A DNA stretch of 64,000 bases, taken from Bradyrhizobium lablabi (GTDB lineage: Bacteria; Pseudomonadota; Alphaproteobacteria; Rhizobiales; Xanthobacteraceae). The stretch is taken from contig NZ_LT670844.1 in NCBI RefSeq assembly GCF_900141755.1, positions 7,536,501 through 7,600,500 on the forward strand. The letters are read 5' to 3'. Shown piece after piece: positions 10,783 to 20,571 of the stretch. The position numbers were made by a program, and so were the translations under genes. How positions within the stretch are numbered: the first letter of the stretch is position 1; every line of letters starts with the position of its first letter. The notes under the pieces were generated by a model. It was not told the DNA's origin, did no database searches, and saw nothing but the letters and a program-made list of their open reading frames with translations.

Positions 10783-12086
10783 AAATTATTGAGCAAAGTC
10801 GCGCGCTTGATATCCGCGCGAACGGACGCCGCCGCCCACACGAACAACAGCGCGCCGAGCGTGGTCGTGACAGCAGCCGACAGCAGCGAATAGCGCACGG
10901 CATCGGCGCCGTAGTCGGTCTTCAGCGCATCATTGATCATCCCGACGGCGAGCGGGCCGACGCCTTGGCCAAAACAGGTCGCGGTCAAAATGACGATCGC
11001 AGACGCCAGCGCCCGCATGCTCGGGCGCGCCACCGTCTGCGCGATCGCAAAGATCGGCCAAAGGTGAAAGCCGACCAGAAACGAGGTCGCCCCGAGCGCT
11101 GCGATCATGGTGGTAAAATCCGGCGTCAGCATGCACAGCGCGAACACGGGCCCGGCGAGGCTGGATGCGATCGCTGGCGCCCATAGCTTCCAGCGATCGT
11201 CGCGGCGGCTGATCTGCGCCACCACGAAACCCCCGACCAGCGTTCCCGCCATCCCGAACAATCCCTTGAACGTGCCGGCATAGGTTCCGATTTCGGCGCT
11301 TGTCAGATGATGTACGCGGGCCAGGAACGGCGGGATCCAGGAGGCGGTGGCATAATTGGTATAGGTCGTCAGGCAAAACCCGATCAGCACGATGACAAAG
11401 CTCTGTTGCGAGGCGAGGAAACGAAGCGTCGGCGCGATCGGCTCGGGCACAAAGGTCTCCGCCATGGCGCCGCGCTTCGGTTCTGACACCGTCAGCCACA
11501 ATATCGCGGCCAGTGCGATGCCGGGCAGGCCGGCTGCGAAGAATGCCATCCGCCAGCCGTAGTGCTGGTTGACATAGCCGCCGATGAAATAGCCTAAGAA
11601 GACGCCGAGATAAGTGGCAACGGAATAGACGCCAAGCGCGCGCGGACGTTCGTTCTTGTCGAAGAGATCGGCGATGATCGACTGCGACGCAGGCGTCCCT
11701 GCGGACTCGCCGATGCCGACGCCGATCCGTGCCAGCGCCAGCGTCGCCACGCTCGAGGCCATGCCGCAGAGAAATGTCATCGTGCTCCAGAACGCAAACG
11801 CCAACGCCACGATATTGCGGCGGTTGAGCCGGTCGGCAACGCGCGCAATCGGTATCCCGAGCAGCGAATAGAACAAGACGAAACCGAACCCCGCCAGCAG
11901 GCCCATCGTGGTGTCGCTGAGCAAGAATTCCTTTTTGATCGGCTCGATCAGGACATTGAAAATGGTGCGGTCGAGAAAATTCAGGGCGTAGACGATGGTG
12001 AGCAGACCCAGCACGTAATATCGCCGCGCCGACGGCCTTGCGGCAACGCCGGCTTGCGCGGCCGCCCCGGGCGCGAAATCGACCAT
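10770..12086 (-). CDS. MFS transporter (Spinster-like)
   Basis: 438-residue major facilitator with 12 predicted spans. Family marks are the motif A-like loop RVADRLNRRN after span 2, the DRTIFN segment in span 1, and the motif GIGESAGTPAS in span 4, which is typical of the Spinster-like/glucarate-type subgroup. GGGGGAA lies just before the ATG at 12086; a TTG four codons upstream is less likely. It lies 42 bases downstream of a Rieske oxygenase gene on the same strand, so it probably imports that enzyme's aromatic substrate or a related compound. Confidence 0.87.
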   Translation of the reverse strand: MVDFAPGAAAQAGVAARPSARRYYVLGLLTIVYALNFLDRTIFNVLIEPIKKEFLLSDTTMGLLAGFGFVLFYSLLGIPIARVADRLNRRNIVALAFAFWSTMTFLCGMASSVATLALARIGVGIGESAGTPASQSIIADLFDKNERPRALGVYSVATYLGVFLGYFIGGYVNQHYGWRMAFFAAGLPGIALAAILWLTVSEPKRGAMAETFVPEPIAPTLRFLASQQSFVIVLIGFCLTTYTNYATASWIPPFLARVHHLTSAEIGTYAGTFKGLFGMAGTLVGGFVVAQISRRDDRWKLWAPAIASSLAGPVFALCMLTPDFTTMIAALGATSFLVGFHLWPIFAIAQTVARPSMRALASAIVILTATCFGQGVGPLAVGMINDALKTDYGADAVRYSLLSAAVTTTLGALLFVWAAASVRADIKRATLLNNLRVF

Positions 12087-12128
12087 GGGTTCCCCCAAAC
12101 TTGTTTTTCCGAGACGAGCCGCGATCGT

Positions 12129-13313
12129 TCACGCCTCGCGAATAAAATTCCCCGCCTCGAATTCGACCGGCGGCGCGCGCTCGTCGAACGAGACGCCGAT
12201 CGGATCGCGCCCTGCGGCCAAGGCCTCGAGCTGATCGCTCAGCATCCGCCGGATCATCAGGATGCCGCGGTCGCTCTGGCCGAAATGCTCTTCGGAGTGC
12301 AGCGTCACCGCTCCCTGGCCGACCTGCGCCTCGTAATCGCCGGGGAATTGCTGGTGTTCTTGCTCGGTCATGTCCCACCAGAATTTGCCGTTGAACTTTG
12401 AGCGCATGCGTCCAATGTCGCCCGAGTTCTTGACCCGGCCGGCGACGTAGATACGGAACGAGGTATCGTCGATCGGCAGGGTCCAGCCGATCGACTCGAC
12501 GCGGGCAAATTGCGCGACCCGCGGATTGGGCACCACGCGTAGTGTGGGAAGGGCTGCTTCCGTGACCCGATAAAACACCTTGCCGTCGTCCTGGTTGCGG
12601 ATCGAGCGCACGGTGACGCCGCGCGGCGACGTCTCGAACTTCACTTGCGGCATCGACGCCATCATGTTGGTGAATTGCGGGCCGCTGAACGAGCCGTGCA
12701 GCACCGGGACGTGGTAGGGATCGACGACGTTCTCAAAATGCTGCAGCCAGTTGCAGGGGATCACGGCCGGGCCGCCGCCGCCGATCGAGGAGTCGTCGGC
12801 TTCCACGAACTCGCCGTCGTCCATGTTCTCCAGCGCCTCATAGCGCGGCAGCACCGGCTTCTTCTCCGCCGGCCCCATATAGGCGAAGATCAGCCCGTAG
12901 CGCTCCTGAACTGGATACCAGGGCTGGCGCACTCTGTCCTTGAACTGGCCGCCATCGGGCTCGCAGGGCTGCTCCAGGCAGCGCCCTTCGGTATCGAACT
13001 TCCAGCCGTGATAGCAGCAGCGGATGCCATCTTCCTCGACTTTGCCATAATAGAGCGTGGTGCCGCGGTGGCAGCAGCGCGCATGGAGCAGCCCTGGGCG
13101 GCCATGCCGGTCGCGGAACAGGATCAGATCTTCTGCCAGCGCGCGGACTTTTCTGGGGATATCGCTGGCGTCGGCCGCAAGACCGATCGGATGCCAATAG
13201 CGCCGGAGCAATTTCCCCATCGGCGTGCCGCGGCCGACCGCCGTCAGTTCGGTGCGGGTGGCGGCCGGCCGCATGGCATAGGCCGTGCCGAGATCGCGAT
13301 CTGTAATGGTCAT
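12129..13313 (-). CDS. Rieske non-heme iron aromatic ring-hydroxylating oxygenase, large subunit
   Basis: 394-residue oxygenase of the phthalate 4,5-dioxygenase-like group. The Rieske cluster ligands are in ARCCHRGT and CCYHGW (C-x-H ... C-x2-H). The mononuclear iron site is in NWLQHFENVVDPYHVPVLH, which supplies the bridging Asp and two His. No reductase or ferredoxin is adjacent, so electrons must come from a component encoded elsewhere. GGAGGAAACGGCG precedes the start. It is divergent from a MarR gene and upstream of an MFS gene, a typical inducible catabolic pair; the substrate is unknown. Confidence 0.9.
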   Translation of the reverse strand: MTITDRDLGTAYAMRPAATRTELTAVGRGTPMGKLLRRYWHPIGLAADASDIPRKVRALAEDLILFRDRHGRPGLLHARCCHRGTTLYYGKVEEDGIRCCYHGWKFDTEGRCLEQPCEPDGGQFKDRVRQPWYPVQERYGLIFAYMGPAEKKPVLPRYEALENMDDGEFVEADDSSIGGGGPAVIPCNWLQHFENVVDPYHVPVLHGSFSGPQFTNMMASMPQVKFETSPRGVTVRSIRNQDDGKVFYRVTEAALPTLRVVPNPRVAQFARVESIGWTLPIDDTSFRIYVAGRVKNSGDIGRMRSKFNGKFWWDMTEQEHQQFPGDYEAQVGQGAVTLHSEEHFGQSDRGILMIRRMLSDQLEALAAGRDPIGVSFDERAPPVEFEAGNFIREA

Positions 13314-13385
13314 CGCCGTTTCCTCCCGCCGCGGCTCTTGCGCCCGCGGTCGTCTCGTTTATCGCCAAAGTGAACGTTAGATAGA

Positions 13386-13396
13386 TGACAATGTCA
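13386..13396. promoter_or_regulatory. Palindrome at the oxygenase promoter
   Basis: TGACA-A-TGTCA is a perfect interrupted palindrome. On the minus strand TTGACA (13397-13392) could be the -35 box of the oxygenase transcript. It lies five bases from a second, longer palindrome. Confidence 0.5.
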
Positions 13397-13400
13397 ACGA

Positions 13401-13420
13401 TTTTGCCAAGCTTGGCAAAA
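13401..13420. promoter_or_regulatory. Probable MarR operator, 20-bp perfect palindrome
   Basis: TTTTGCCAAG followed by its exact reverse complement. It lies between the divergent oxygenase and MarR genes, 27 bases before the MarR start chosen here. MarR dimers bind palindromes of this size, so control of both genes from this site is the simplest reading. Confidence 0.65.
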
Positions 13421-13447
13421 CCGGGCTTTGTTGGCAGAGGTCTTGAG

Positions 13448-14002
13448 ATGAGCCGGAAAACAAAAAGCGTGGACGCGCCTCTGCCGGATGCCGGCAAGGA
13501 TGCCGAGCTGGCGCCAATCACGGCGATGATGTCGTCGCGGCTGATGGTGCTCGCCAATCTTTTGAAGCGGGGCGCCATTCTGCGCTACAAGCGGCTGGCC
13601 GGGCTTTCTTCGGTAGAATTTGGTCTGGTGGCCTCGCTGGGACGCCGGCCGCCGATGAGCGTGGTCAGCCTTGCCGAGGCGGTCGGCATGGACAAGGGGC
13701 AGATCAGCCGGGCGCTGGCCGGGCTGGTCTCGCGCAAGCTGGTTTCACGGGCGGTCAACCCCAGGGATAACCGGGAGGTGCTGGTCTGCCTTACCCGGAC
13801 CGGGCTCTCCGCCCACGACGCGATTGTGGCAGGCGCGCTGGAGCGCAATCAGCGGCTCCTGGAACAACTGGAGAAGGGTGACGTCGCGATGCTGCTGGGG
13901 CACATCGACCGCCTGACCGACACCGCCGCCAAAATGCTCGATGCCGAAAAAGAGGTGAGCCAAAAAGGGCCAAATCATCCTAGACGGCGCGCCCTGGAAT
14001 GA
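13448..14002 (+). CDS. MarR family transcriptional regulator
   Basis: 184-residue winged-helix regulator. The HTH lies around SVVSLAEAVGMDKGQISRALAGLVSRKLV and the wing around RDNREVLVCLT, the standard MarR arrangement. The start MSRKTKSVD at 13448 follows GAGGTCTTGAG and leaves both palindromes outside the gene; a longer in-frame start at 13385 would place them inside the coding region. It probably represses the divergent oxygenase and is relieved by an aromatic ligand. Confidence 0.88.
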   Translation: MSRKTKSVDAPLPDAGKDAELAPITAMMSSRLMVLANLLKRGAILRYKRLAGLSSVEFGLVASLGRRPPMSVVSLAEAVGMDKGQISRALAGLVSRKLVSRAVNPRDNREVLVCLTRTGLSAHDAIVAGALERNQRLLEQLEKGDVAMLLGHIDRLTDTAAKMLDAEKEVSQKGPNHPRRRALE

Positions 14003-14153
14003 CGCATGAAAAAGGCTATCCCACAGCGCGCGGGGGCCGGCGGAGACGTCAAAATTGCTTGTCTTGCGCCCCTTGTTGCGCTGCGCTAAGCCTCAGAAAC
14101 ATTCCAATTAACGAATCTGCGGCTGTTCGAAACCGCAGGAAAAGGCACCGCCG

Positions 14154-14519
14154 ATGACCGGCATCCTGCAGAATTATCTTCCACTCGTGGTGTTCATAGG
14201 GGTAGCAGGCCTGATCGGTCTGGCGCTTCTGATCGCTCCTTTTCTGGTGGCGTTCCAGCAGCCGGATCCCGAGAAGCTCTCGGCCTATGAATGCGGATTC
14301 AACGCCTTCGACGACGCCCGCATGAAATTCGACGTCCGCTTCTACCTCGTGGCCATCCTGTTCATTATTTTCGACCTGGAAGTGGCATTCCTGTTCCCGT
14401 GGGCGGTGGCGTTCGGCAAGTTGGGCTCGACCGGCTTCTGGTCGATGGTGGTTTTCCTCGCCGTCCTTACCGTCGGCTTCGCCTACGAATGGAAGAAAGG
14501 TGCGCTCGAATGGGATTGA
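14154..14519 (+). CDS. nuoA: NADH-quinone oxidoreductase subunit A
   Basis: 121-residue membrane subunit of complex I with three spans. The conserved loop [32 protein letters not shown] is visible. It is the first gene of a 14-subunit nuo operon. The 150-base gap upstream probably carries the operon promoter, but no clear box could be fixed. Its last 10 bases overlap nuoB. Confidence 0.98.
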   Translation: MTGILQNYLPLVVFIGVAGLIGLALLIAPFLVAFQQPDPEKLSAYECGFNAFDDARMKFDVRFYLVAILFIIFDLEVAFLFPWAVAFGKLGSTGFWSMVVFLAVLTVGFAYEWKKGALEWD

Positions 14520-15106
14520 GCCCCGCTGCCGCAAAACCCGGATTGGTACCGGCGGTCGCGCCCGCCGCGACCGGCATTCTCGATCCCGCAACTGGCAAGC
14601 CGGTCGGGGCCAATGACCCATACTTTCTCGAGGTCAATCACGAGCTCTCCGACAAAGGCTTCTTCGTCACCGCGACCGACGATCTCATCACCTGGGCGCG
14701 CACGGGATCGCTGATGTGGATGACGTTTGGATTGGCTTGTTGCGCGGTCGAGATGATGCAGATGTCGATGCCGCGCTATGACGCCGAGCGCTTCGGTTTT
14801 GCGCCGCGCGCTTCGCCGCGGCAGTCCGACGTCATGATCGTCGCGGGCACGCTGACCAACAAAATGGCGCCGGCGCTGCGCAAGGTCTACGACCAGATGC
14901 CGGAGCCGCGCTACGTGATCTCGATGGGGTCGTGCGCCAATGGCGGCGGCTACTATCATTATTCCTACTCGGTGGTGCGCGGCTGCGACCGCATCGTGCC
15001 CATCGACATCTACGTGCCCGGTTGCCCGCCGACGGCGGAAGCGCTGCTTTACGGGGTGATGCTGCTGCAGAAGAAGATCCGGCGCACCGGGACCATCGAA
15101 CGCTGA
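14510..15106 (+). CDS. nuoB: NADH-quinone oxidoreductase subunit B
   Basis: 198-residue peripheral-arm subunit that holds the terminal N2 [4Fe-4S] cluster next to the quinone site. Ligand cysteines are in [15 protein letters not shown] and PGCPPT. The start MGLSPAAAK at 14510 lies inside the end of nuoA in another frame; the roughly 40-residue N-terminal extension before the conserved core is normal for alphaproteobacteria. Confidence 0.98.
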   Translation: MGLSPAAAKPGLVPAVAPAATGILDPATGKPVGANDPYFLEVNHELSDKGFFVTATDDLITWARTGSLMWMTFGLACCAVEMMQMSMPRYDAERFGFAPRASPRQSDVMIVAGTLTNKMAPALRKVYDQMPEPRYVISMGSCANGGGYYHYSYSVVRGCDRIVPIDIYVPGCPPTAEALLYGVMLLQKKIRRTGTIER

Positions 15107-15118
15107 GGTTTTAGTAGA

Positions 15119-15733
15119 ATGGATGACGGCAGGCTCGACGCCCTGGGGCAGACGATTGTTAGCGCGCTTCCGAGTGCGGCGACCGATCATAAGGTCGCGT
15201 TCAACCAGCTCTCGATTGCGGTGCAGGCCGACAAGGTCGTCGATGTGGTAAAATTCCTGCGCGACGATCCTTCCCTCCGCTTCGTCAACTTCACCGATGT
15301 GACGGCGGCCGATTATCCCGGTCGTGAGAAGCGTTTTGAGGTGATCTATCATTTGTTGTCGCCGACGCTCAACACGCGCATCCGCCTGCGGGTGGCGGCC
15401 GATGAGACCACCCAGGTGCCGTCGATCATCGAGGTGTTTCCGGGCGCCGACTGGTTCGAGCGCGAAACCTATGACCTCTACGGCGTGATCTTCACCGGCC
15501 ATCCGGACATGCGGCGGCTGTTGACCGACTACGGTTTCGACGGTCATCCGCTGCGCAAGGATTTCCCGCTCACCGGTTTCGTCGAGGTGCGCTACGACGA
15601 CCAGGAGAAGCGGGTGCTCTACGAGCCCGTCCGGCTCAATCAGGAATTCCGCAAATTCGATTTTCTGTCTCCGTGGGAAGGCGCGGATTATCCGGTGCTG
15701 CCGGGAGACGAGAAGGCGGGTCCGAAAGTCTGA
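15119..15733 (+). CDS. nuoC: NADH-quinone oxidoreductase subunit C
   Basis: 204-residue peripheral-arm subunit (30-kDa subunit). The family signature [40 protein letters not shown] is intact. It is separate from nuoD, unlike the fused NuoCD of E. coli, as expected for this class. It starts 12 bases after nuoB. Confidence 0.97.
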   Translation: MDDGRLDALGQTIVSALPSAATDHKVAFNQLSIAVQADKVVDVVKFLRDDPSLRFVNFTDVTAADYPGREKRFEVIYHLLSPTLNTRIRLRVAADETTQVPSIIEVFPGADWFERETYDLYGVIFTGHPDMRRLLTDYGFDGHPLRKDFPLTGFVEVRYDDQEKRVLYEPVRLNQEFRKFDFLSPWEGADYPVLPGDEKAGPKV

Positions 15734-15735
15734 CC

Positions 15736-16926
15736 ATGAACGAACAGAATCTGCGCAATTTTACGATCAACTTTGGCCCGCAGCATCCGGCGGCGCATGG
15801 CGTGCTGCGACTTGTTTTGGAGCTGGATGGCGAGGTGGTGGCGAGAGTCGATCCGCATATCGGACTCTTGCATCGTGGCACCGAAAAGTTGATCGAGCAC
15901 AAGACGTATCTGCAGGCGATCCCTTATTTCGACCGGCTCGACTATGTCGCGCCGATGAATCAGGAGCACGCGTTCTGCCTCGCGGCGGAAAAGCTGCTCG
16001 GCATCGCGGTGCCACGCCGCGGGCAATTGATCCGGGTATTGTATTGCGAGATCGGCCGCATCCTGTCGCATCTGCTCAACGTCACCACGCAAGCGATGGA
16101 CGTCGGCGCGCTGACCCCGCCGCTGTGGGGTTTCGAAGAGCGCGAAAAGCTGATGGTGTTTTACGAGCGCGCCTCCGGCTCGCGCATGCATGCGGCCTAT
16201 TTCCGCATCGGCGGCGTGCATCAGGACCTGCCGCCAAAGCTGATCGACGATATCGAGGCGTGGTGCGATCCGTTCCTTGGCGTGGTCGCCGACCTCGAAC
16301 GGCTGTTGACCGGCAACCGCATCTTCAAGCAGCGCAACGTCGATATCGGCGTGGTCTCGCTCAAGGAAGCCTGGGAGTGGGGCTTTTCCGGCGTGATGGT
16401 GCGCGGCTCGGGGGCGGCGTGGGATTTGCGCAAAGCGCAGCCTTACGAGTGCTATTCCGAAATGGATTTCGACATTCCGATCGGCAAGAACGGCGATTGC
16501 TACGATCGCTACTGCATCCGGATGGAAGAGATGCGCCAGTCCGTGCGCATCATGAAACAATGCATCGCAAAGCTGCGCTTAGCCGACGGGCAGGGGCCAG
16601 TCGCGGTCGAGGACAACAAGATATTCCCGCCGCGCCGGAGCGAGATGAAGCGCTCGATGGAAGCGCTGATCCATCACTTCAAGCTCTACACCGAGGGCTT
16701 CCACGTGCCGGCGGGCGAAGTCTATGCCGCGGTCGAGGCGCCGAAGGGCGAGTTCGGCGTCTATCTCGTCGCCGACGGCACCAACAAGCCCTACAAATGC
16801 AAGATCCGCGCGCCCGGTTTCGCGCATTTGCAGGCGATGGATCACATCTGCAAGGGCCATCTCTTGGCCGACGTCTCGGCCATCCTCGGCTCGCTCGATA
16901 TCGTGTTCGGAGAGGTCGATCGGTGA
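15736..16926 (+). CDS. nuoD: NADH-quinone oxidoreductase subunit D
   Basis: 396-residue 49-kDa subunit forming the quinone cavity with NuoB. The N-terminal [14 protein letters not shown] and the histidine-containing loop LLHRGTEKL are conserved. The start MNEQNLRNF lies two bases after the nuoC stop. Its stop TGA overlaps the GTG of an FkbM methyltransferase gene rather than leading directly to nuoE. Confidence 0.97.
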   Translation: MNEQNLRNFTINFGPQHPAAHGVLRLVLELDGEVVARVDPHIGLLHRGTEKLIEHKTYLQAIPYFDRLDYVAPMNQEHAFCLAAEKLLGIAVPRRGQLIRVLYCEIGRILSHLLNVTTQAMDVGALTPPLWGFEEREKLMVFYERASGSRMHAAYFRIGGVHQDLPPKLIDDIEAWCDPFLGVVADLERLLTGNRIFKQRNVDIGVVSLKEAWEWGFSGVMVRGSGAAWDLRKAQPYECYSEMDFDIPIGKNGDCYDRYCIRMEEMRQSVRIMKQCIAKLRLADGQGPVAVEDNKIFPPRRSEMKRSMEALIHHFKLYTEGFHVPAGEVYAAVEAPKGEFGVYLVADGTNKPYKCKIRAPGFAHLQAMDHICKGHLLADVSAILGSLDIVFGEVDR

Positions 16927-17888
16927 TCGCGCTGCCGCCGATACAGTTTGACCGGGCCACCGGCGCGCTCGAGGGCGCGAACGCGTGGGAACGGACGGCG
17001 GCGCTGGCGCTGGCGACCGGCTCGAAGATCTCGTCGCACTTTTCGCATCGCGGCTACATCGGCTGCGCCAATCTGCTGCGCAAGACTTTGCCCGAGCGCA
17101 ATATCGCGATCAAATTGAACTCAGACGCCGTGTTCGAATTTCCCTACGGCGATGGCTACTGGAGCAAGCTGCTCAATCGCTCGTATCACTATGAAGACGA
17201 GTTGGAGCTGTTGTTCCGGGATTCCGCCGACGTGGATTACACGTTGCTCGATTGCGGCGCCAACTACGGCTACTGGTCGGTGCTGGTCTCGAGCGCGCCG
17301 TTCGGTTCGCACAAGGCGATTGCGATCGAGCCGGCGTCGCAGAACTTTCCCAAGCTCGCCAACAACGCAGAGATCAACGGCAACCGCTTCGCGCTGATGA
17401 AATGCGCGATCGGTGCCACGCGCGGCACCGCCTTTCTGTCTGGCACCAAGCACGAGGCGTTCAGCATCGTCGGCGGCGCGAGCAGTGGCGGCGAGGAGGT
17501 ACCTGTCATCGCGCTCGACAATCTGCTCGACGACGGCAAGATATCTCCGGACGGAAAATACCTGATCAAGCTCGACGTCGAAGGCGTCGAGGTCGAGGCC
17601 ATCAAGGGCGGCACGCGGCTGTTGCGAAGCGACAGCGTGTTGCTGTGCGAGGAGCACGGCAACGATCCAAACCACACCGTGTCGCGTTATATCCTCGAAC
17701 AGACCCCGCTGAAGCTGATCGTCTACGATCCGCGCTCCAATCGCCTGGAAACCGTGACCGAGCTTTCGATCCTCGACCGCATCAAGGTTTCAACCCATGT
17801 CGGTTACAACGTGTTCGGTACCGCAAGCCCATTCTGGCAAAACCGGATCAATGCCTTAAACGCGAGCGCCGCGCGCCGCATGCAATGA
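16923..17888 (+). CDS. FkbM family methyltransferase inside the nuo operon
   Basis: 321 residues, with an FkbM-type SAM-binding core: motif [13 protein letters not shown] at about 109-120, then AIEPASQNF, and the FkbM signature [17 protein letters not shown] near residue 218. The frame is open far upstream inside nuoD, but the start must be the GTG at 16923, which overlaps the nuoD stop (GTGA) and follows GGAGAGGTCGATCG. FkbM enzymes are usually O-methyltransferases of small molecules or sugars. Translational coupling to nuoD suggests co-expression with complex I. The target is unknown; no complex I role has been shown. Confidence 0.85.
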   Translation: MIALPPIQFDRATGALEGANAWERTAALALATGSKISSHFSHRGYIGCANLLRKTLPERNIAIKLNSDAVFEFPYGDGYWSKLLNRSYHYEDELELLFRDSADVDYTLLDCGANYGYWSVLVSSAPFGSHKAIAIEPASQNFPKLANNAEINGNRFALMKCAIGATRGTAFLSGTKHEAFSIVGGASSGGEEVPVIALDNLLDDGKISPDGKYLIKLDVEGVEVEAIKGGTRLLRSDSVLLCEEHGNDPNHTVSRYILEQTPLKLIVYDPRSNRLETVTELSILDRIKVSTHVGYNVFGTASPFWQNRINALNASAARRMQ

Positions 17889-17902
17889 GAGACTGAACGA
17901 TT

Positions 17903-18514
17903 ATGTCCGTCCGCCGCCTCGCCCCGAAGGAAATGCAGCCCGCGAGCTTCACGTTCACGGCGGAGAATCTCGCCTGGGCAAAGGAGCAGATCGCAAAATA
18001 TCCGCCGGGCCGGCAGGCTTCGGCCGCGATCGCGATCCTGTGGCGGGTGCAGGAGCAGCATGAGGGGTGGGTGTCGGAAGCGGCGATCCGCGCGGTCGCC
18101 GATCTGCTCGAAATGCCCTACATCCGCATGCTGGAGATCGCGACCTTCTACACCATGTTTCAGCTGCAGCCGGTCGGCAAGAAGGCACATGTCCAGGTCT
18201 GCGGCACCACGCCGTGCCGGCTGCGCGGCGCCGGCGATATCCTCGAAGTGTGCCAGAGCCGCATCCATCACGATCCCTTTCACCTTTCCAAGGACGGCAA
18301 TTTCAGCTGGGAAGAGGTCGAATGCCTCGGCGCCTGCGTCAATGCCCCGATGGTGCTGATCTGGAAGGACACCTACGAGGACCTGACCAAGGAAAACTTT
18401 GGCAAGGTGCTGGACGGCTTCGCCTCCGGCAATCCGCCAAAGCCCGGACCGCAGAACGGCCGTCAGTTCTCGGCGCCCATCGGCGGGCCAACCACGCTGA
18501 AGGAAACCACATGA
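17903..18514 (+). CDS. nuoE: NADH-quinone oxidoreductase subunit E
   Basis: 203-residue 24-kDa subunit of the NADH-oxidising module, carrying the N1a [2Fe-2S] cluster. The four ligands are in CGTTPC and [10 protein letters not shown]. The C-terminal 35 residues (proline/glycine-rich) extend beyond the conserved domain. Its stop overlaps the start of a small membrane-protein gene by ATGA. Confidence 0.97.
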   Translation: MSVRRLAPKEMQPASFTFTAENLAWAKEQIAKYPPGRQASAAIAILWRVQEQHEGWVSEAAIRAVADLLEMPYIRMLEIATFYTMFQLQPVGKKAHVQVCGTTPCRLRGAGDILEVCQSRIHHDPFHLSKDGNFSWEEVECLGACVNAPMVLIWKDTYEDLTKENFGKVLDGFASGNPPKPGPQNGRQFSAPIGGPTTLKETT

Positions 18515-18726
18515 CGGGTAGCCGCACGGTACATGCCGCAGGGCCGGGGAGTGTCAGCACGATGAAGCACTGGCGCTATATCGTCCTGCACACACTCGCC
18601 GCGGCCGCATTCATTTTCCTGCTGCAGCGTTACGTGCTGCATGCATCGTTTGAATCATGCCTGTTGTGGGCGCTGGTGTTCGGCGGATGCGCCGCCGGCC
18701 TCGCCTACAAGCAATCCAATCGCTGA
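18511..18726 (+). CDS. Small membrane protein between nuoE and nuoF
   Basis: 71 residues, no family recognised. After a polar N-terminus there are two hydrophobic segments ([17 protein letters not shown] and [16 protein letters not shown]) joined by a short loop. The ATG overlaps the nuoE stop (ATGA) and AAGGAAACCAC precedes it, so it is translated from the nuo transcript. An internal ATG at 18562 (MKHWRY) would remove the first 17 polar residues. It could be a small accessory or assembly protein of complex I, which is inference from position only. Confidence 0.72.
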   Translation: MTGSRTVHAAGPGSVSTMKHWRYIVLHTLAAAAFIFLLQRYVLHASFESCLLWALVFGGCAAGLAYKQSNR

Positions 18727-18749
18727 TCCCCAAAGGGAAGCTTCAAATC

Positions 18750-20074
<1,325 letters not shown>

Positions 20075-20075
<1 letters not shown>

Positions 20076-20566
20076 TGTTGATGTCGCAACCGGGCACCTT
20101 GTGGTGGCAGAAGTTCGGGACGCTGGCGCAGATGGCGCAGGCGGCCGTGGCGCTGCTCGGCTTTGTTGCGATCCTGTTCCAGATCAACGAAATTCGCTCC
20201 AACACCCGCGCGGCGAGCGCGCGGCAGGCGTTTTTGGGCTATACGGAACTGGCGTTCCGAAATCCAAAATTCTCGCAACCGGACTATGATGCGATCAAGG
20301 CAGGCAGCCGCGAGGACAAGGTTCAGTATGAGAGTTTTGTCTCCTATTTCCTTTATGCCTGCGAGGAAGCGACCGCTGCATTCGCCGGCAGCCGGGAGTG
20401 GCTCGCCTCCTGCGACTATGATCTGAGGCCGCACTTGCGGTTCCTGTGCGAGAAGTTCAAGGCCGAACCGGCTTATCTTGCGACCTACGGCAGCAGCACC
20501 CAGCAATGGGTGCAGGCATCCATGAAGACCGCCAGCGTCACACCACCCGACTGCGGAAAGACCTAA
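20075..20566 (+). CDS. Membrane-anchored protein of unknown function between nuoF and nuoG
   Basis: 163 residues. One hydrophobic span near the N-terminus (AQAAVALLGFVAILFQI) is followed by a charged, mostly helical soluble part containing several aromatic residues and Cys pairs (LYACEE, ASCDYD, FLCEKF). The ATG overlaps the nuoF stop (TGATG); a second ATG two codons later is also possible. The pattern of one span plus a helical domain resembles small bacterial proteins of unknown function. It sits inside the nuo operon; a role with complex I is not shown. Confidence 0.75.
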
Positions 20567-20571
20567 ATTCT

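Noticed and set aside
14003..14153. Sigma-70 promoter for the nuo operon at TTGCGC-17-TAAGCC
   Set aside because: Both boxes deviate too far from consensus to annotate.
16044..16922. Upstream extension of the FkbM frame through nuoD
   Set aside because: The extra residues are an out-of-frame translation of nuoD. The GTG at 16923 with GGAG upstream is the credible start.
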